DNA of 64,000 nt from Chlorogloeopsis sp038404745 (GCF_038404745.2 NZ_JAYKTT020000081.1:248001-312000); one strand, 5' to 3'; positions 1 to 9,222 are shown, numbered from the stretch's first letter. The notes: generated by a model not told the origin, from the letters alone. Program-made: numbers and translations.

Positions 1-785
1 TGGCAGCACGGGTAAATAAACCAACGCTTTCCCCGAATCTTTCGGTGTTGGAACAGGTGGAAAAATCAGGGATGAAGCGGCTGTTGGTGATTGGTGTTGG
101 TTGCCAAATTCAGGCGTTGCGTGCCGTGGAACAAAAACTGGGTTTAGAAAAGCTTTATGTTTTGGGTACGCCTTGTGTAGATAATGTGAATCGGGCTGGG
201 CTACAAAAATTTCTGGAAACCACAAGCAAATCTCCCGATACAGTTGTATATTACGAGTTTATGCAAGATTTTCGGGTTCACTTTAAGCACGAGGATGGAT
301 CAACAGAGACTGTGCCTTTCTTTGGCTTGAAGACGAACCAGCTTAAGGATGTATTTGCCCCTTCGTGCATGAGTTGTTTTGATTATGTAAACTCTTTGGC
401 TGATTTGGTTGTGGGTTATATGGGTGCGCCTTTTGGCTGGCAGTGGATTTTGGTTAGAAATGAACGCGGCAAAGAAATGCTGGAATTGGTAAAAGATCAG
501 ATCGAAACTCAGCCAGTGATGTCTAAAGGCGATCGCAAAGCTGCTGTGCAACAAAGTATACCAGCTTACGACAAAGGTGTGACTCTGCCGATGTGGGCAG
601 CAAAACTCATGGGCGTAGTAATTGAAAAAATCGGCCCTAAAGGTTTAGAATACGCTCGTTTCTCGATTGATTCTCATTTCACCCGCAACTACTTATATGT
701 GAAGCGGAATCATCCAGAGAAATTAGATGAACATGTGCCAGAATTTGCCAAGGGGATTGTTGGGCAGTACAAATTGCCTGAGTGA
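1..785 (+). CDS. bciB: 8-vinyl reductase BciB (F420H2-dehydrogenase beta-like), 5' truncated
   Basis: The reading frame is open from the window edge (first full codon at base 3), so the N-terminal part is missing; about 260 residues remain of a family usually near 400. Seen: FrhB/FdhB-type C-terminal domain with Cys in GTPCVDN and in PSCMSCFDYVN, which in this family bind Fe-S clusters. Known: cyanobacterial homologues (Slr1923 type) are ferredoxin-dependent 3,8-divinyl (proto)chlorophyllide 8-vinyl reductases; the plant relative is 7-hydroxymethyl chlorophyll a reductase. In a cyanobacterium the vinyl-reductase role in chlorophyll a synthesis is the better reading. It ends 7 bp before a convergent glycosyltransferase gene. 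Confidence 0.85.
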   Translation, partial: AARVNKPTLSPNLSVLEQVEKSGMKRLLVIGVGCQIQALRAVEQKLGLEKLYVLGTPCVDNVNRAGLQKFLETTSKSPDTVVYYEFMQDFRVHFKHEDGSTETVPFFGLKTNQLKDVFAPSCMSCFDYVNSLADLVVGYMGAPFGWQWILVRNERGKEMLELVKDQIETQPVMSKGDRKAAVQQSIPAYDKGVTLPMWAAKLMGVVIEKIGPKGLEYARFSIDSHFTRNYLYVKRNHPEKLDEHVPEFAKGIVGQYKLPE

Positions 786-792
786 GACAAAA

Positions 793-1671
793 TTATCCAA
801 ATTTGAATTGTGTAAAGGGGTTGTATCCATACTGAATGCAACCCTTAAATTGTCCTGTACGCCAAGCAAAATCCATTAGCCACCTACCCAAACTTTTTTT
901 ATCACGCACTTTGAGTAGAAGGTGTAACGGAAGTATTACTGCTGCTTTGACAAAAGTTTTCCATGTGATTAGTCTAGGCATACCTTTTGGTAAATGCTTT
1001 CTATACAACAATGGTTCTTGACAACCCATGTTCCAGCTGCGCAGATACATTCCTTTTAAAGTGTGACGAAATCTAAAATATATTAAAGCTTCTGGAATAT
1101 AGTGTAGTTTTGTTCCTAACTGCTGTATTCTCCAACAATAATCTACATCTTCAATGCCTAGAATTGATTCATCAAAACCACTGATCGCTTCATGAATAGA
1201 ACGTTTAACTCCAAGATTATTAGCACCCGCAAATGGTAAATATCCTGCGGCTTCGTGTAGTCCAGTTTCTTGGATGCCAAAGCATTCAAATACCCAATGT
1301 TCGTTGAGTTTTTTATAATCCTTTTGTCCAGCAACAAAGTCATACTTTTTGAGTGCTTCTCCCATTGCTGCTACCCAGCCAGGAGCAATGATATCGTCTG
1401 CATCACAAAATGCTAATGCCTTGCCTTTAGCAAAACTTACACCAACATTACGCGCGTATGCCGCTCCTCTTTTTTTAGAAGCATCAACCAATCTCAGATT
1501 AGGCATCTTATTCTGAAATTTTTCTATAATTGCAATTGTTTCATCGCTAGAACCATTATCTGCAAAAATAACTTCCCAAGGTTCATACCATTTTTGTTGA
1601 GCTAGTGCTTCTAATTGCATGACAATTGTATCACCTGCATTATAACAGGCTATAATTACACTTAAATTCAT
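793..1671 (-). CDS. Glycosyltransferase family 2
   Basis: 292 residues. Seen: the GT-A start SVIIACYNAGDTI at the N-terminus, FADNGSSDET near residue 36, and the metal/nucleotide-sugar motif FCDADD near residue 90. A later GIEDVDYCWR segment resembles the catalytic-base region of GT2 enzymes. No membrane anchor is obvious. Known: GT2 enzymes transfer sugars from nucleotide donors to polysaccharide, glycolipid or protein acceptors. Donor and acceptor cannot be told from sequence. It stands alone, convergent with bciB, so the context does not narrow the role. Confidence 0.85.
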   Translation of the reverse strand: MNLSVIIACYNAGDTIVMQLEALAQQKWYEPWEVIFADNGSSDETIAIIEKFQNKMPNLRLVDASKKRGAAYARNVGVSFAKGKALAFCDADDIIAPGWVAAMGEALKKYDFVAGQKDYKKLNEHWVFECFGIQETGLHEAAGYLPFAGANNLGVKRSIHEAISGFDESILGIEDVDYCWRIQQLGTKLHYIPEALIYFRFRHTLKGMYLRSWNMGCQEPLLYRKHLPKGMPRLITWKTFVKAAVILPLHLLLKVRDKKSLGRWLMDFAWRTGQFKGCIQYGYNPFTQFKFG

Positions 1672-2115
1672 ACCAGTTGAATTCCTTAGATAAAAACTAC
1701 TTAATTGCGCGAATATCGAACAAACAAAAATTTTATGATGAGGAAAATTGGTAGCAAACCGTGATTGTTTACTAGTGAAATTAATAAATTGTCGGCAATT
1801 TTTTAAACTACTGCATCAGATTTAGTTGCAATCAATTTACACACTTCTACTCACTAACAAATTTAGTTAGTGATAAAAATATGATTATGAAATTTGCAAA
1901 AATATCAGGCAGTAATCGTCTTGTTTAAATAGTTAATTGATAAAGGTGAAAATCAATTCAGAACTTGATGAAATAGTAATGTAGGCAAAAAAATATTGTG
2001 AATAGATATGCAACAAATATGCAACAGATGTACAGCAAGCAAACATCTGGTACATTGTTTCTTATTGAACTGATGTGAGTTTGACTAGACTGCCAAAGCA
2101 GGCTATGTCAGAATA
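1672..2115. other. Intergenic, AT-rich
   Basis: 444 bp between two minus-strand genes, probably holding the promoter of the glycosyltransferase. No ORF with coding character, RNA gene or clear hairpin was seen. The stretch is AT-rich with short A/T runs. Confidence 0.5.
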
Positions 2116-3345
2116 TTAGGCAACTCCCACTGCTTCTATCGCTGCTTCCAGGGCGATCGCTATATGAGTCCAATGGGTTCCGCCTTGGCAGTAAACAATA
2201 TACGGTTCCCGCAAAGGGCCATCGGCTGAAAATTCTAGGGTGCTACCCTCAATAAATGTCCCACCAGCCATGACTACTTTGCTCTCATAGCCTGGCATTT
2301 CTGCTGGTTCGGGATCTAGGTAGGAACCAATTGGAGAATGCTGTTGTATCGCCCGACAAAAAGCAATTAGCTTTTCTTTTGAACCAAGTTTAATTGCCTG
2401 GATCACATCACGACGAGGAGCAAGGGGTGCGGGATTGACTGGATAACCAAGTTTGTCAAAAACGTAACCAGTTAAATGAGTCCCTTTCATTGCTTCTCCT
2501 ACCATCTGGGGCGCGAGAAATAAGCCTTGGAAAAGCAAACGATTTTGGTCAAAAGTAGCACCGCCGTAACTACCTATACCAGGAGCGGTGAGACGACAAG
2601 CAGCTGCTTCTACCAATTCAGCATGACCGGCAACATAACCACCAGCAGTAGCGATGGTTCCACCTGGATTTTTGATCAAAGAACCCGCCATCAAATCAGC
2701 ACCGACGTGGGTGGGCTCACGGGTATCGATGAATTCTCCGTAGCAGTTGTCAACAAAGCAAATGGTGTTGGGGTTTTGTTGTTTGACTATGTGAATAATT
2801 TTTTCAATCTCAAAAATAGATAAGCTAGCACGCCAGGAATAGCCACAAGAGCGCTGAATTAATACTAAACGGGTGCGATCGCCTATCGCGTGGCTTAAAG
2901 CTTGCCAATCTACTGTTCCTTCTGGAGTAAGATCCAATTGGCGGTAGCTAATGCCAAACTCAATCAGGGAGCCTTGACTATGACCTCTTAAACCAATGAC
3001 TTCTTCTAATGTGTCGTAGGGTGCGCCTGCCACCGCTAGCATTTCGTCTCCAGGACGAAGGACACCAAATAAGGCAGTTGCGATCGCGTGAGTTCCCGAA
3101 ACGAATTGCACTCGTACTACCGCAGCTTCCGCTCCCATGACATCGGCAAAAACTTGATCTAAGGTTTCTCGCCCTAAATCATCGTGTCCGTATCCTGTGA
3201 CACCTGCAAAATGGTGTGCGCCAACTCTGTGATGGCGAAAAGAATGTAACACTCGTTGAAGATTTTGCTTGACCTGAGCGTCAATTCCAGAAAAAATCTG
3301 TAACAGTGCCTGTTCTGCTTGCCGCAGCTGTTCCAAGCTGTTCAT
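2116..3345 (-). CDS. Methionine gamma-lyase / aluminium-resistance family PLP enzyme
   Basis: 409 residues, typical for the family (PF06838, YnbB/Alr type). Seen: a fold-type I PLP enzyme with GVTGYGHDDLGRETLD near the N-terminus, VRVQFVSGTHAI, FVDNCYGEF (Asp for the PLP ring nitrogen) and GSLIKNPGGTIA, where the Lys probably forms the Schiff base. Known: members are annotated as Cys/Met-metabolism enzymes or 'aluminium resistance protein'; the true reaction is poorly established. The gene is single and divergent from desC, 86 bp away, so the two starts share one promoter region. Confidence 0.85.
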   Translation of the reverse strand: MNSLEQLRQAEQALLQIFSGIDAQVKQNLQRVLHSFRHHRVGAHHFAGVTGYGHDDLGRETLDQVFADVMGAEAAVVRVQFVSGTHAIATALFGVLRPGDEMLAVAGAPYDTLEEVIGLRGHSQGSLIEFGISYRQLDLTPEGTVDWQALSHAIGDRTRLVLIQRSCGYSWRASLSIFEIEKIIHIVKQQNPNTICFVDNCYGEFIDTREPTHVGADLMAGSLIKNPGGTIATAGGYVAGHAELVEAAACRLTAPGIGSYGGATFDQNRLLFQGLFLAPQMVGEAMKGTHLTGYVFDKLGYPVNPAPLAPRRDVIQAIKLGSKEKLIAFCRAIQQHSPIGSYLDPEPAEMPGYESKVVMAGGTFIEGSTLEFSADGPLREPYIVYCQGGTHWTHIAIALEAAIEAVGVA

Positions 3346-3431
3346 TAGTCCCCCATTTGCAAAAATAATAATATTGCGGATTTAAAAATCACGCTTTTCT
3401 CAGGCTGAACAAATTTTATTCAGGTTACTGC

Positions 3432-4250
3432 ATGACAATTGCTACCTCAACCAAACCTCAAATTCACTGGGTTAACACCCTATTCTTCGTTGGTGTGCAT
3501 CTCGGAGCTTTGCTTGTCCTACTGCCTAGTAATTGGAACTGGAAAGCAGTAGGTGTGGCGCTACTTCTTTACTGGATTACCGGCGGCTTAGGTATTACCC
3601 TGGGATTTCATCGCCTTGTTACCCACCGCAGTTTTCAAGCTCCTAAGTGGTTGGAATATTTTCTAGTATTTTGTGGCACACTTGCTTGTCAGGGTGGGCC
3701 AATTGAGTGGATTGGTACACACCGTATGCACCATCTGTACTCAGATCAAGAAAAAGATCCCCACGATTCCAATAAGGGCTTTTGGTGGAGCCACATGGGT
3801 TGGTTGATTTACAAAAGAGACGATGATGAAGCAGAAATTCCTCGCTTTACTAAAGACATTGCCGACGACCCAGTTTATCAGTTTTTAGACAACAATATGA
3901 TTTTCATCCAGATTGCGCTGGGTGTAGTACTGTTGCTTTTGGGTGGTTGGTCGTTTGTTGTTTGGGGAATTTTTGCCCGCATTGTTTTCGTTTGGCATTG
4001 CACTTGGTTGGTGAACAGTGCCACCCATAAATTTGGCTATCGCAGTCACGAATCTGGAGATAACTCAACTAACTGCTGGTGGGTGGCCTTACTCGTGTTT
4101 GGTGAGGGTTGGCACAATAATCACCATGCTTATCAATACTCGGCTCGCCATGGTTTGGAATGGTGGGAAATCGACCTCACCTGGATGACTATTCAACTGC
4201 TACAGACACTTGGGCTGGCTACAAATGTCAAGCTGGCAGAGAAAAAGTAG
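3432..4250 (+). CDS. desC: Acyl-lipid delta-9 fatty acid desaturase DesC
   Basis: 272 residues, a usual length for DesC. Seen: the three His boxes of membrane di-iron desaturases: HRLVTH (residues 60-65), HRMHH (97-101) and HNNHH (228-232), with hydrophobic segments before the first box and between the second and third. Known: DesC puts the first double bond at C9 of stearate bound to glycerolipids in cyanobacterial membranes. It is first in a desC-desA-desB cluster, but a good intrinsic terminator follows it, so transcription may be separate. Confidence 0.93.
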   Translation: MTIATSTKPQIHWVNTLFFVGVHLGALLVLLPSNWNWKAVGVALLLYWITGGLGITLGFHRLVTHRSFQAPKWLEYFLVFCGTLACQGGPIEWIGTHRMHHLYSDQEKDPHDSNKGFWWSHMGWLIYKRDDDEAEIPRFTKDIADDPVYQFLDNNMIFIQIALGVVLLLLGGWSFVVWGIFARIVFVWHCTWLVNSATHKFGYRSHESGDNSTNCWWVALLVFGEGWHNNHHAYQYSARHGLEWWEIDLTWMTIQLLQTLGLATNVKLAEKK

Positions 4251-4311
4251 TTAGATGACTTTAGTCGTTAATCACTTAGTGATGAAGTAGCGCTGTGTGC
4301 GATTTTTAGCT

Positions 4312-4355
4312 ACCCTCGCTTTTGGGCAACAGCCCCAAAAAAAGCGGGGGTTTTT
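4312..4355 (+). terminator. Rho-independent terminator after desC
   Basis: A near-perfect inverted repeat has arms starting ACCCTCGCTTTTGGG and ending CCCAAAAAAAGCGGGGG around a CAACAG loop, followed by a T run. It begins about 60 bp after the desC stop and should end the desC transcript before desA. Confidence 0.85.
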
Positions 4356-4449
4356 AATCTTAAATTTTAGAAACAGGGCAGTTTATACGTGCATTGAGAG
4401 GCGTTAGGTTGATATAATCCAAATCGCTAATGTTACGGAACTTTGCGAC

Positions 4450-4471
4450 AAGCCACTTTTTTTAGTGACTT
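4450..4471. promoter_or_regulatory. Small inverted repeat upstream of desA
   Basis: AAGCCACT and AGTGACTT flank a short T-rich loop, with one mismatch, about 30 bp before the desA start. It could be a leader hairpin or operator. Cyanobacterial des genes are known to be cold-regulated, but nothing here proves that role. Confidence 0.3.
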
Positions 4472-4501
4472 GAGTGTAAGGTTTTTTGTTTTGAGTTATT
4501 C

Positions 4502-5575
4502 ATGACAACAACAACAATAAACACCTTAAAGCCAGCTAACGACCTTGGGACTTCCAACTTCAAGCTCAAAGATATTATCAAAAGCCTGCCTAAGGAATGC
4601 TTTGTCAAGGATCGTCGCAAAGCTTGGATAGGAGTTCTGACTAATGTGTTAATGGTTGGCTTAGGCTATTGGAGTCTCACTATTGCTCCTTGGTTTCTCT
4701 TGCCTGTAGCCTGGATTTTTACTGGCACTGCCTTGACAGGTTTTTTTGTGATCGGCCATGATTGCGGTCATCGTTCGTTTGCTAAACGCCGCTGGGTAAA
4801 CGATTTGGTGGGGCATTTAATAATGATGCCGTTAATTTATCCTTTCCATAGTTGGCGAATTCAGCATAATTATCACCATGCTCACACCAATGAATTGGAA
4901 GAAGACAACGCTTGGCATCCAATTAGACCAAAAGAATATGAAAGTTGGGGAAAACTCTCAAAGTGGGGTTTTCAGCTGCTCATGGGTAAGCGCCTATGGT
5001 GGATAGCCTCAATCTTACATTGGGCAGCTTTGCACTTTGATTGGACTAAATTCCGCGCTAAAGATCAATCCAGCGTGAAGCTTTCTGTAGCTGTAGTAGT
5101 GCTGTTCGCAGTAATATTTTTCCCTTTAATATTTGCCACTGTAGGTGTCTGGGGATTTATCAAATTTTGGTTTATCCCTTGGCTCGTTTTCCATTTCTGG
5201 ATGAGTACTTTTACTTTGGTTCACCATACTGCTCCAGAAATTCCTTTTGTGGAATCAACAAAGTGGAACCCTGCTTTAGCACAATTGTCTGGCACAGTTC
5301 ACTGTGATTACCCACGCTGGGTAGAATTTCTTTGCCATGATATTAATGTCCACGTTCCTCATCATATTTCTACAGCTATTCCTTCTTATAATTTGCGGCT
5401 AGCTCATCGCAGCCTGAAAGAAAATTGGGGGAATTATCTATATCCTGAATGCCGATTTTCTTGGTCTTTAATCACAAAGATTACAGACAAATGCCATCTA
5501 TACACAACTGATGTTGGGTATCAATCTTTTAAGGATTATTATGCAGCGCAATCAACGGTTTCTCGTTCGGCTTGA
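4502..5575 (+). CDS. desA: Acyl-lipid delta-12 fatty acid desaturase DesA
   Basis: 357 residues, the normal DesA length. Seen: His boxes HDCGH (86-90), HNYHH (122-126) and HVPHH (284-288), with paired hydrophobic segments at about residues 45-80 and 195-245. Known: DesA converts lipid-bound oleate to linoleate with ferredoxin as electron donor; it is needed for cold tolerance of photosynthesis. It lies between desC and desB. The box spacing and the HVPHH third box separate it from the omega-3 enzyme downstream, which has HVAHH. Confidence 0.93.
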   Translation: MTTTTINTLKPANDLGTSNFKLKDIIKSLPKECFVKDRRKAWIGVLTNVLMVGLGYWSLTIAPWFLLPVAWIFTGTALTGFFVIGHDCGHRSFAKRRWVNDLVGHLIMMPLIYPFHSWRIQHNYHHAHTNELEEDNAWHPIRPKEYESWGKLSKWGFQLLMGKRLWWIASILHWAALHFDWTKFRAKDQSSVKLSVAVVVLFAVIFFPLIFATVGVWGFIKFWFIPWLVFHFWMSTFTLVHHTAPEIPFVESTKWNPALAQLSGTVHCDYPRWVEFLCHDINVHVPHHISTAIPSYNLRLAHRSLKENWGNYLYPECRFSWSLITKITDKCHLYTTDVGYQSFKDYYAAQSTVSRSA

Positions 5576-5640
5576 TCTAAAGCACAAGCTCTGCGTTTAA
5601 ATCCAAGCAAGCGTTGATAGTTGTGTTCATCTAACCGATG

Positions 5641-5678
5641 CTGGCAATTCACTATTCAAATGTGTGGAGAATTGCCAG
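5641..5678 (+). promoter_or_regulatory. Perfect 10-bp inverted repeat between desA and desB
   Basis: CTGGCAATTC and GAATTGCCAG form a perfect stem with an 18-nt loop, 65 bp after the desA stop. No strong T run follows, so it may be a weak terminator, an RNA-stabilising hairpin or a processing site. Confidence 0.5.
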
Positions 5679-5757
5679 TTTATAGTCTCTTGGGTATTGC
5701 AGATTTAAGACGACAATACCTCACAAAATTCCGATTTATATCCAACAACAAAAGACA

Positions 5758-6837
5758 GTGCAATCCAAAGTTACTCAGTTAAACAATCCTTCTAGCTGCG
5801 AATCATCCTATGAAGCAAACACGTTACCGTTTTCTCTTGGCGATTTGAAAACTGCAATTCCAGCGGAATGTTTTCGTCCTCACACGGGAAAATCTTTATA
5901 TTATTTCTTTCGTGATGTTTTGTGCATTAGCCTGCTGTATGTGATCGCTCTAACTTGGGATTCTTGGTTTTTCATGCCGATTTTTTGGGTAATGCAAGGA
6001 ACGATGTTTTGGGCTTTGTTCGTGGTGGGGCATGACTGCGGACATCAATCTTTTTCTAAACATAAATGGCTTAATGATTTAATTGGACATTTATCTCACA
6101 CGCCAATACTTGTTCCTTATCATGGCTGGCGAATTAGCCATAGAACTCATCACAAAAATACTGGTAACATCGATGATGATGAAAGCTGGTATCCCGTTAC
6201 AGAATCACAGTACAAAACAATGCCTTTGATTCAAAAACTTGGGCGTTATTATTTGTTTTTGTTAGCTTACCCGGTGTATTTGTTCAAGCGTTCTCCTAAC
6301 AAGTCAGGATCGCACTTTTTACCTAGCAGCCCACTTTTTAAACCTTCAGAAAAATGGGATGTTATTACCAGCACTACGCTTTGGACTTTGATGATCGCTT
6401 TACTAGGGTTTCTCACCTACGAATGGGGTTGGATGTGGTTGCTGAAATACTACGTTGGGCCATATATCGTATTTATTATTTGGCTTGATTTAGTCACATT
6501 TTTGCACCATACTGAGCCTGATATCCCTTGGTATCGCGGCAAAGATTGGTATTTTCTCAAAGGTGCTCTTTCAACTGTTGACCGGGATTATGGTTTTATC
6601 AATCACATCCATCACAATATTGGTACTCATGTTGCCCACCATATTTTCCTGAATATCCCTCACTACAATTTGCAGCAGGCAACCGAGGCAATTAAACCTG
6701 TTTTGGGTGATTACTTTCGTAAATCTGAAGAACCTATTTTGCGTGCTTTATGGCGTTCCTGTACAAGTTGTCATTTTGTACCGGATACTGGCAGAAAAGT
6801 TTACTACACTAGCCCCAGGCAGGTGGATTTGAGCTGA
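5758..6837 (+). CDS. desB: Acyl-lipid omega-3 (delta-15) desaturase DesB
   Basis: 359 residues from a GTG start. No clear ribosome binding site precedes it, but the N-terminus fits homologues. Seen: His boxes HDCGH (92-96), HRTHH (128-132) and HVAHH (291-295), with two hydrophobic hairpins. Known: DesB desaturates linoleate at the omega-3 position to give alpha-linolenate in membrane lipids and is typically cold-induced. It is last in the desCAB cluster. Its stop is immediately followed by the stop of the convergent proA gene (0 bp between), so the 3' ends of the two transcripts must overlap. Confidence 0.92.
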   Translation: MQSKVTQLNNPSSCESSYEANTLPFSLGDLKTAIPAECFRPHTGKSLYYFFRDVLCISLLYVIALTWDSWFFMPIFWVMQGTMFWALFVVGHDCGHQSFSKHKWLNDLIGHLSHTPILVPYHGWRISHRTHHKNTGNIDDDESWYPVTESQYKTMPLIQKLGRYYLFLLAYPVYLFKRSPNKSGSHFLPSSPLFKPSEKWDVITSTTLWTLMIALLGFLTYEWGWMWLLKYYVGPYIVFIIWLDLVTFLHHTEPDIPWYRGKDWYFLKGALSTVDRDYGFINHIHHNIGTHVAHHIFLNIPHYNLQQATEAIKPVLGDYFRKSEEPILRALWRSCTSCHFVPDTGRKVYYTSPRQVDLS

Positions 6838-8103
6838 TTAAAACCTACCATTGCCTTGTACAATGTGCTTAACAGTAGTTAGACTTTCTAAGCTAATTAA
6901 ACCGCGTCGATGACCTCTTTGATTAGACATACCTAGAAATACCCCATCTCCCCGCGCAGGGTTGCGAGTAAAGCGCGGGGAAGCATTGATGTAGCTGGAA
7001 GCACTGTTAACTCCCAGGGCAAATTGCCGACTTTCTTGGTAAGATTCTGTAACAATACAGTCGGCATGACCGCTACTGTAATGATTAATCCAGGCGATCG
7101 CTGCTTCTAGGCTATCTACAAGTTTGAAAGCTACTGTGTTGTTTAAATAAGCGTTTCCCCATTCTCCATCCTTTGCTAAGTGCAGTTGCGGAAAAGCTTC
7201 TACAAGTTCCGCATCTGCTTTGATTTCAAAGCCTTTTTCCTGTAAGCTGTTCCACAAGGTGATTAAGGATGATGGCATCGCTTGGCGATGAATTAGTACT
7301 TTTTCAATGGCGTTGACAGGATCTGGTTCGCTACAGTGGCTATCAACAATCATCCAGCGCACCATTTCTAAACTGCCACTCAACGACCAATAAAGGTAAC
7401 AATTACCCATCGCTGACTTTAATACTGGTGCTGTGGACTGCCGTACTACCTGCTGAATTAAACTAGAACGTCCGTAGGGAATAACTAAATTCAGGTACTG
7501 ATCTTGGGTAACCAAATCACGGATGGAAGCGCCATGTTCTGCTTTGATTAGTTCGATACAACCAGAAGGCAACCCTGCATCCATAATCCCATTTTGCAAG
7601 GCATTGGCGATCGCTTCGTTAGAGTGGCTAGCTTCCGTGCTGCCTTTGAGAATTAGAGAGTTGCCAGTTTTGATACACAAACCAGCCGCGATCACAGCTA
7701 ATTCTGGGAAGGCTTCGTAAATAAAAGCTATCACTCCCAAAGGCATTAACTGTGTATAAGTTTGAGAGTCTTCGAGTTGGTAATCAGCACTCCGTACCCG
7801 TCGCAGCGGATCTGATAACTCTCCTAACCTTTGTAAAGTTTCGACAGCCTCTTCCAGTCGTTTTGGCGTCAGCTTCAGCCAATCCAAAATTAAATCTGGT
7901 ACAGCCATTTCCCTGCTGGCTTCTAAATCTAAGGTATTAGCTTCCAGAATATCGTCAAAAGAGTGCCTTAATGCCTCTGCCATTGCCAAGACAGCACGAC
8001 TGCGATCTGCGCCTTTAGTAATTCCCAGCTTTAGGGAAGCGCCATATGCACGTCTAGCGCTAGCAATAGGTTCGAGGTTATCATCCAAAACATCCACTAT
8101 CAT
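6838..8103 (-). CDS. proA: Glutamate-5-semialdehyde dehydrogenase-like ProA, catalytic Cys replaced
   Basis: 421 residues, the usual ProA length, aligning to the aldehyde dehydrogenase fold through FIYEAFPELAVIAAGLCIKTGN, LILKGSTEASHSN and GVFLGMSNQRGHRRG. Known: ProA reduces gamma-glutamyl phosphate to glutamate semialdehyde in proline synthesis using a Cys nucleophile in a (S/G)xCNxxE motif. Seen: here the segment reads EPDPVNAIEKVLIH, with Val263 at the Cys position; the nearby Cys in DSHCSEP is seven residues earlier. Cyanobacteria often carry two ProA paralogues, so this may be a divergent or non-catalytic copy. A small membrane-protein gene ends 4 bp upstream, suggesting an operon. Confidence 0.85.
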   Translation of the reverse strand: MIVDVLDDNLEPIASARRAYGASLKLGITKGADRSRAVLAMAEALRHSFDDILEANTLDLEASREMAVPDLILDWLKLTPKRLEEAVETLQRLGELSDPLRRVRSADYQLEDSQTYTQLMPLGVIAFIYEAFPELAVIAAGLCIKTGNSLILKGSTEASHSNEAIANALQNGIMDAGLPSGCIELIKAEHGASIRDLVTQDQYLNLVIPYGRSSLIQQVVRQSTAPVLKSAMGNCYLYWSLSGSLEMVRWMIVDSHCSEPDPVNAIEKVLIHRQAMPSSLITLWNSLQEKGFEIKADAELVEAFPQLHLAKDGEWGNAYLNNTVAFKLVDSLEAAIAWINHYSSGHADCIVTESYQESRQFALGVNSASSYINASPRFTRNPARGDGVFLGMSNQRGHRRGLISLESLTTVKHIVQGNGRF

Positions 8104-8107
8104 TGAA

Positions 8108-8515
8108 TTAACGTCTGTAGGTAAGCCAGACCATTAGTGCGGGTAGAATCGCCAGCAGCACCGCTACCATTGCCCAAGCTATGATGCTCGATCCACTTGC
8201 CAATCGCAGTGCTAGTGGCAACCATATAATCACTAACACGAAAATAATACCGAGCGCTACTGGTAGATAGCTTTCTCCTAAACGAGGATGAACAACCTGC
8301 CAGCTAGAACCATTCCAACGCCAAGCGCGTTTGTAAGGATAGGTAGTGGAAAGCTGCTCCAGCACATAACCATTATCTTCAACTACAAATATTTGCTGAC
8401 AGCGATCGCATCCAAATGCTTCTGTCAGGGTAATCGGAACTAACCGTCCCCGACGGCGACAGGGACAGGGATAATCGCTATTGAAATCAAGTTTTTCTGG
8501 TTTTTGGGATTGCAC
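8108..8515 (-). CDS. Small membrane protein with N-terminal Cys cluster
   Basis: 135 residues from a GTG start. Seen: an N-terminal zinc-ribbon-like cluster (CPCRRRG ... FGCDRC), a central soluble part rich in Trp/Arg (KRAWRWNGSSWQ), then two C-terminal membrane segments at about residues 85-105 and 113-132. It resembles conserved cyanobacterial proteins of unknown function; I do not recognise a named family. It ends 4 bp before proA on the same strand and is probably co-transcribed with it. Confidence 0.75.
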   Translation of the reverse strand: MQSQKPEKLDFNSDYPCPCRRRGRLVPITLTEAFGCDRCQQIFVVEDNGYVLEQLSTTYPYKRAWRWNGSSWQVVHPRLGESYLPVALGIIFVLVIIWLPLALRLASGSSIIAWAMVAVLLAILPALMVWLTYRR

Positions 8516-8950
8516 AAGCGGTCTTATAACTTGAGCGTGTTTATCAAAAGCAGGGACAACACTATCCCCTTGTAATGTTTTTGGGGCTAGTTACTCTCCT
8601 ATGCACTCTTTTTATAGCAATTTCAGTCAGTTTATGTGTCTGTTCATTACAGATATATTTTGGCTCAATTCAGCATCGAATAGAATCTGCACTAGAGCAT
8701 CTAGCCATGTAGCTAATCCTACATAAATCTTGTTTGTTGCATCTAAGTTGCATCTAAGGAATACTTCTACTTTCTCAACACTTTACAAAATTGCCTTTTT
8801 CTTGAAAAAAGACTTTTTTATTTTTACTGTTAGCCTGAGAATTAAAAAAACTATATGTCAATACTAGGAGTACTAAACTTAGATGTTCTAAATGCAACAA
8901 CTAGGCTTCTATACTAGTAAATTTAACTATATTATAGTTTGAATTTTCAA
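8516..8950. other. Intergenic, AT-rich
   Basis: 435 bp between the membrane-protein gene and tRNA-Gly, both on the minus strand. It is AT-rich, with a small palindrome TTTTTCTTGAAAAA around 8790-8803. No ORF, RNA or clear terminator was identified. Confidence 0.4.
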
Positions 8951-9022
8951 AGCGGGTAACGCGATTCGAACGCGCGACATTCACCTTGGCAAGGTGACGC
9001 TCTACCACTGAGCTATACCCGC
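8951..9022 (-). tRNA. tRNA-Gly (anticodon GCC)
   Basis: Read on the minus strand the sequence folds as a full cloverleaf. The acceptor stem GCGGGTA pairs with TACCCGC, the D arm contains AGCTCAGTGGTAGAGC, the anticodon loop is CTTGCCAAG, and the T arm contains GTTCGAATC. The base after the acceptor stem is U, the normal discriminator for tRNA-Gly. CCA is not encoded, as is common in cyanobacteria; the CCA would be added by an enzyme such as the nucleotidyltransferase encoded nearby at 10474-13191. Confidence 0.95.
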
Positions 9023-9036
9023 AAACGCCACATATA

Positions 9037-9067
9037 TAAATATGTCAGAATCATCGCTGATTGTCAA
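9037..9067 (-). promoter_or_regulatory. Probable promoter of tRNA-Gly
   Basis: On the minus strand a perfect -35 box TTGACA (9062-9067) lies 18-19 nt from an AT-rich -10 (ATATTT/TATTTA, 9037-9043). This places the start a few bases before the tRNA 5' end at 9022. The spacing is slightly long. Confidence 0.6.
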
Positions 9068-9222
9068 GGGGTGGTAATAAATTTTGAGGGAACAAGGGAC
9101 AGGGGATTGGGGATAGGTGATAGGGGGACAAGAGGACAACAGACGCGAGGAGGCGGGGATAGGGCATTGGGGAGATTGTATTTTTCCTATGCCCTTTGCT
9201 CCATGCCCCTTGCCCTAGTCCC

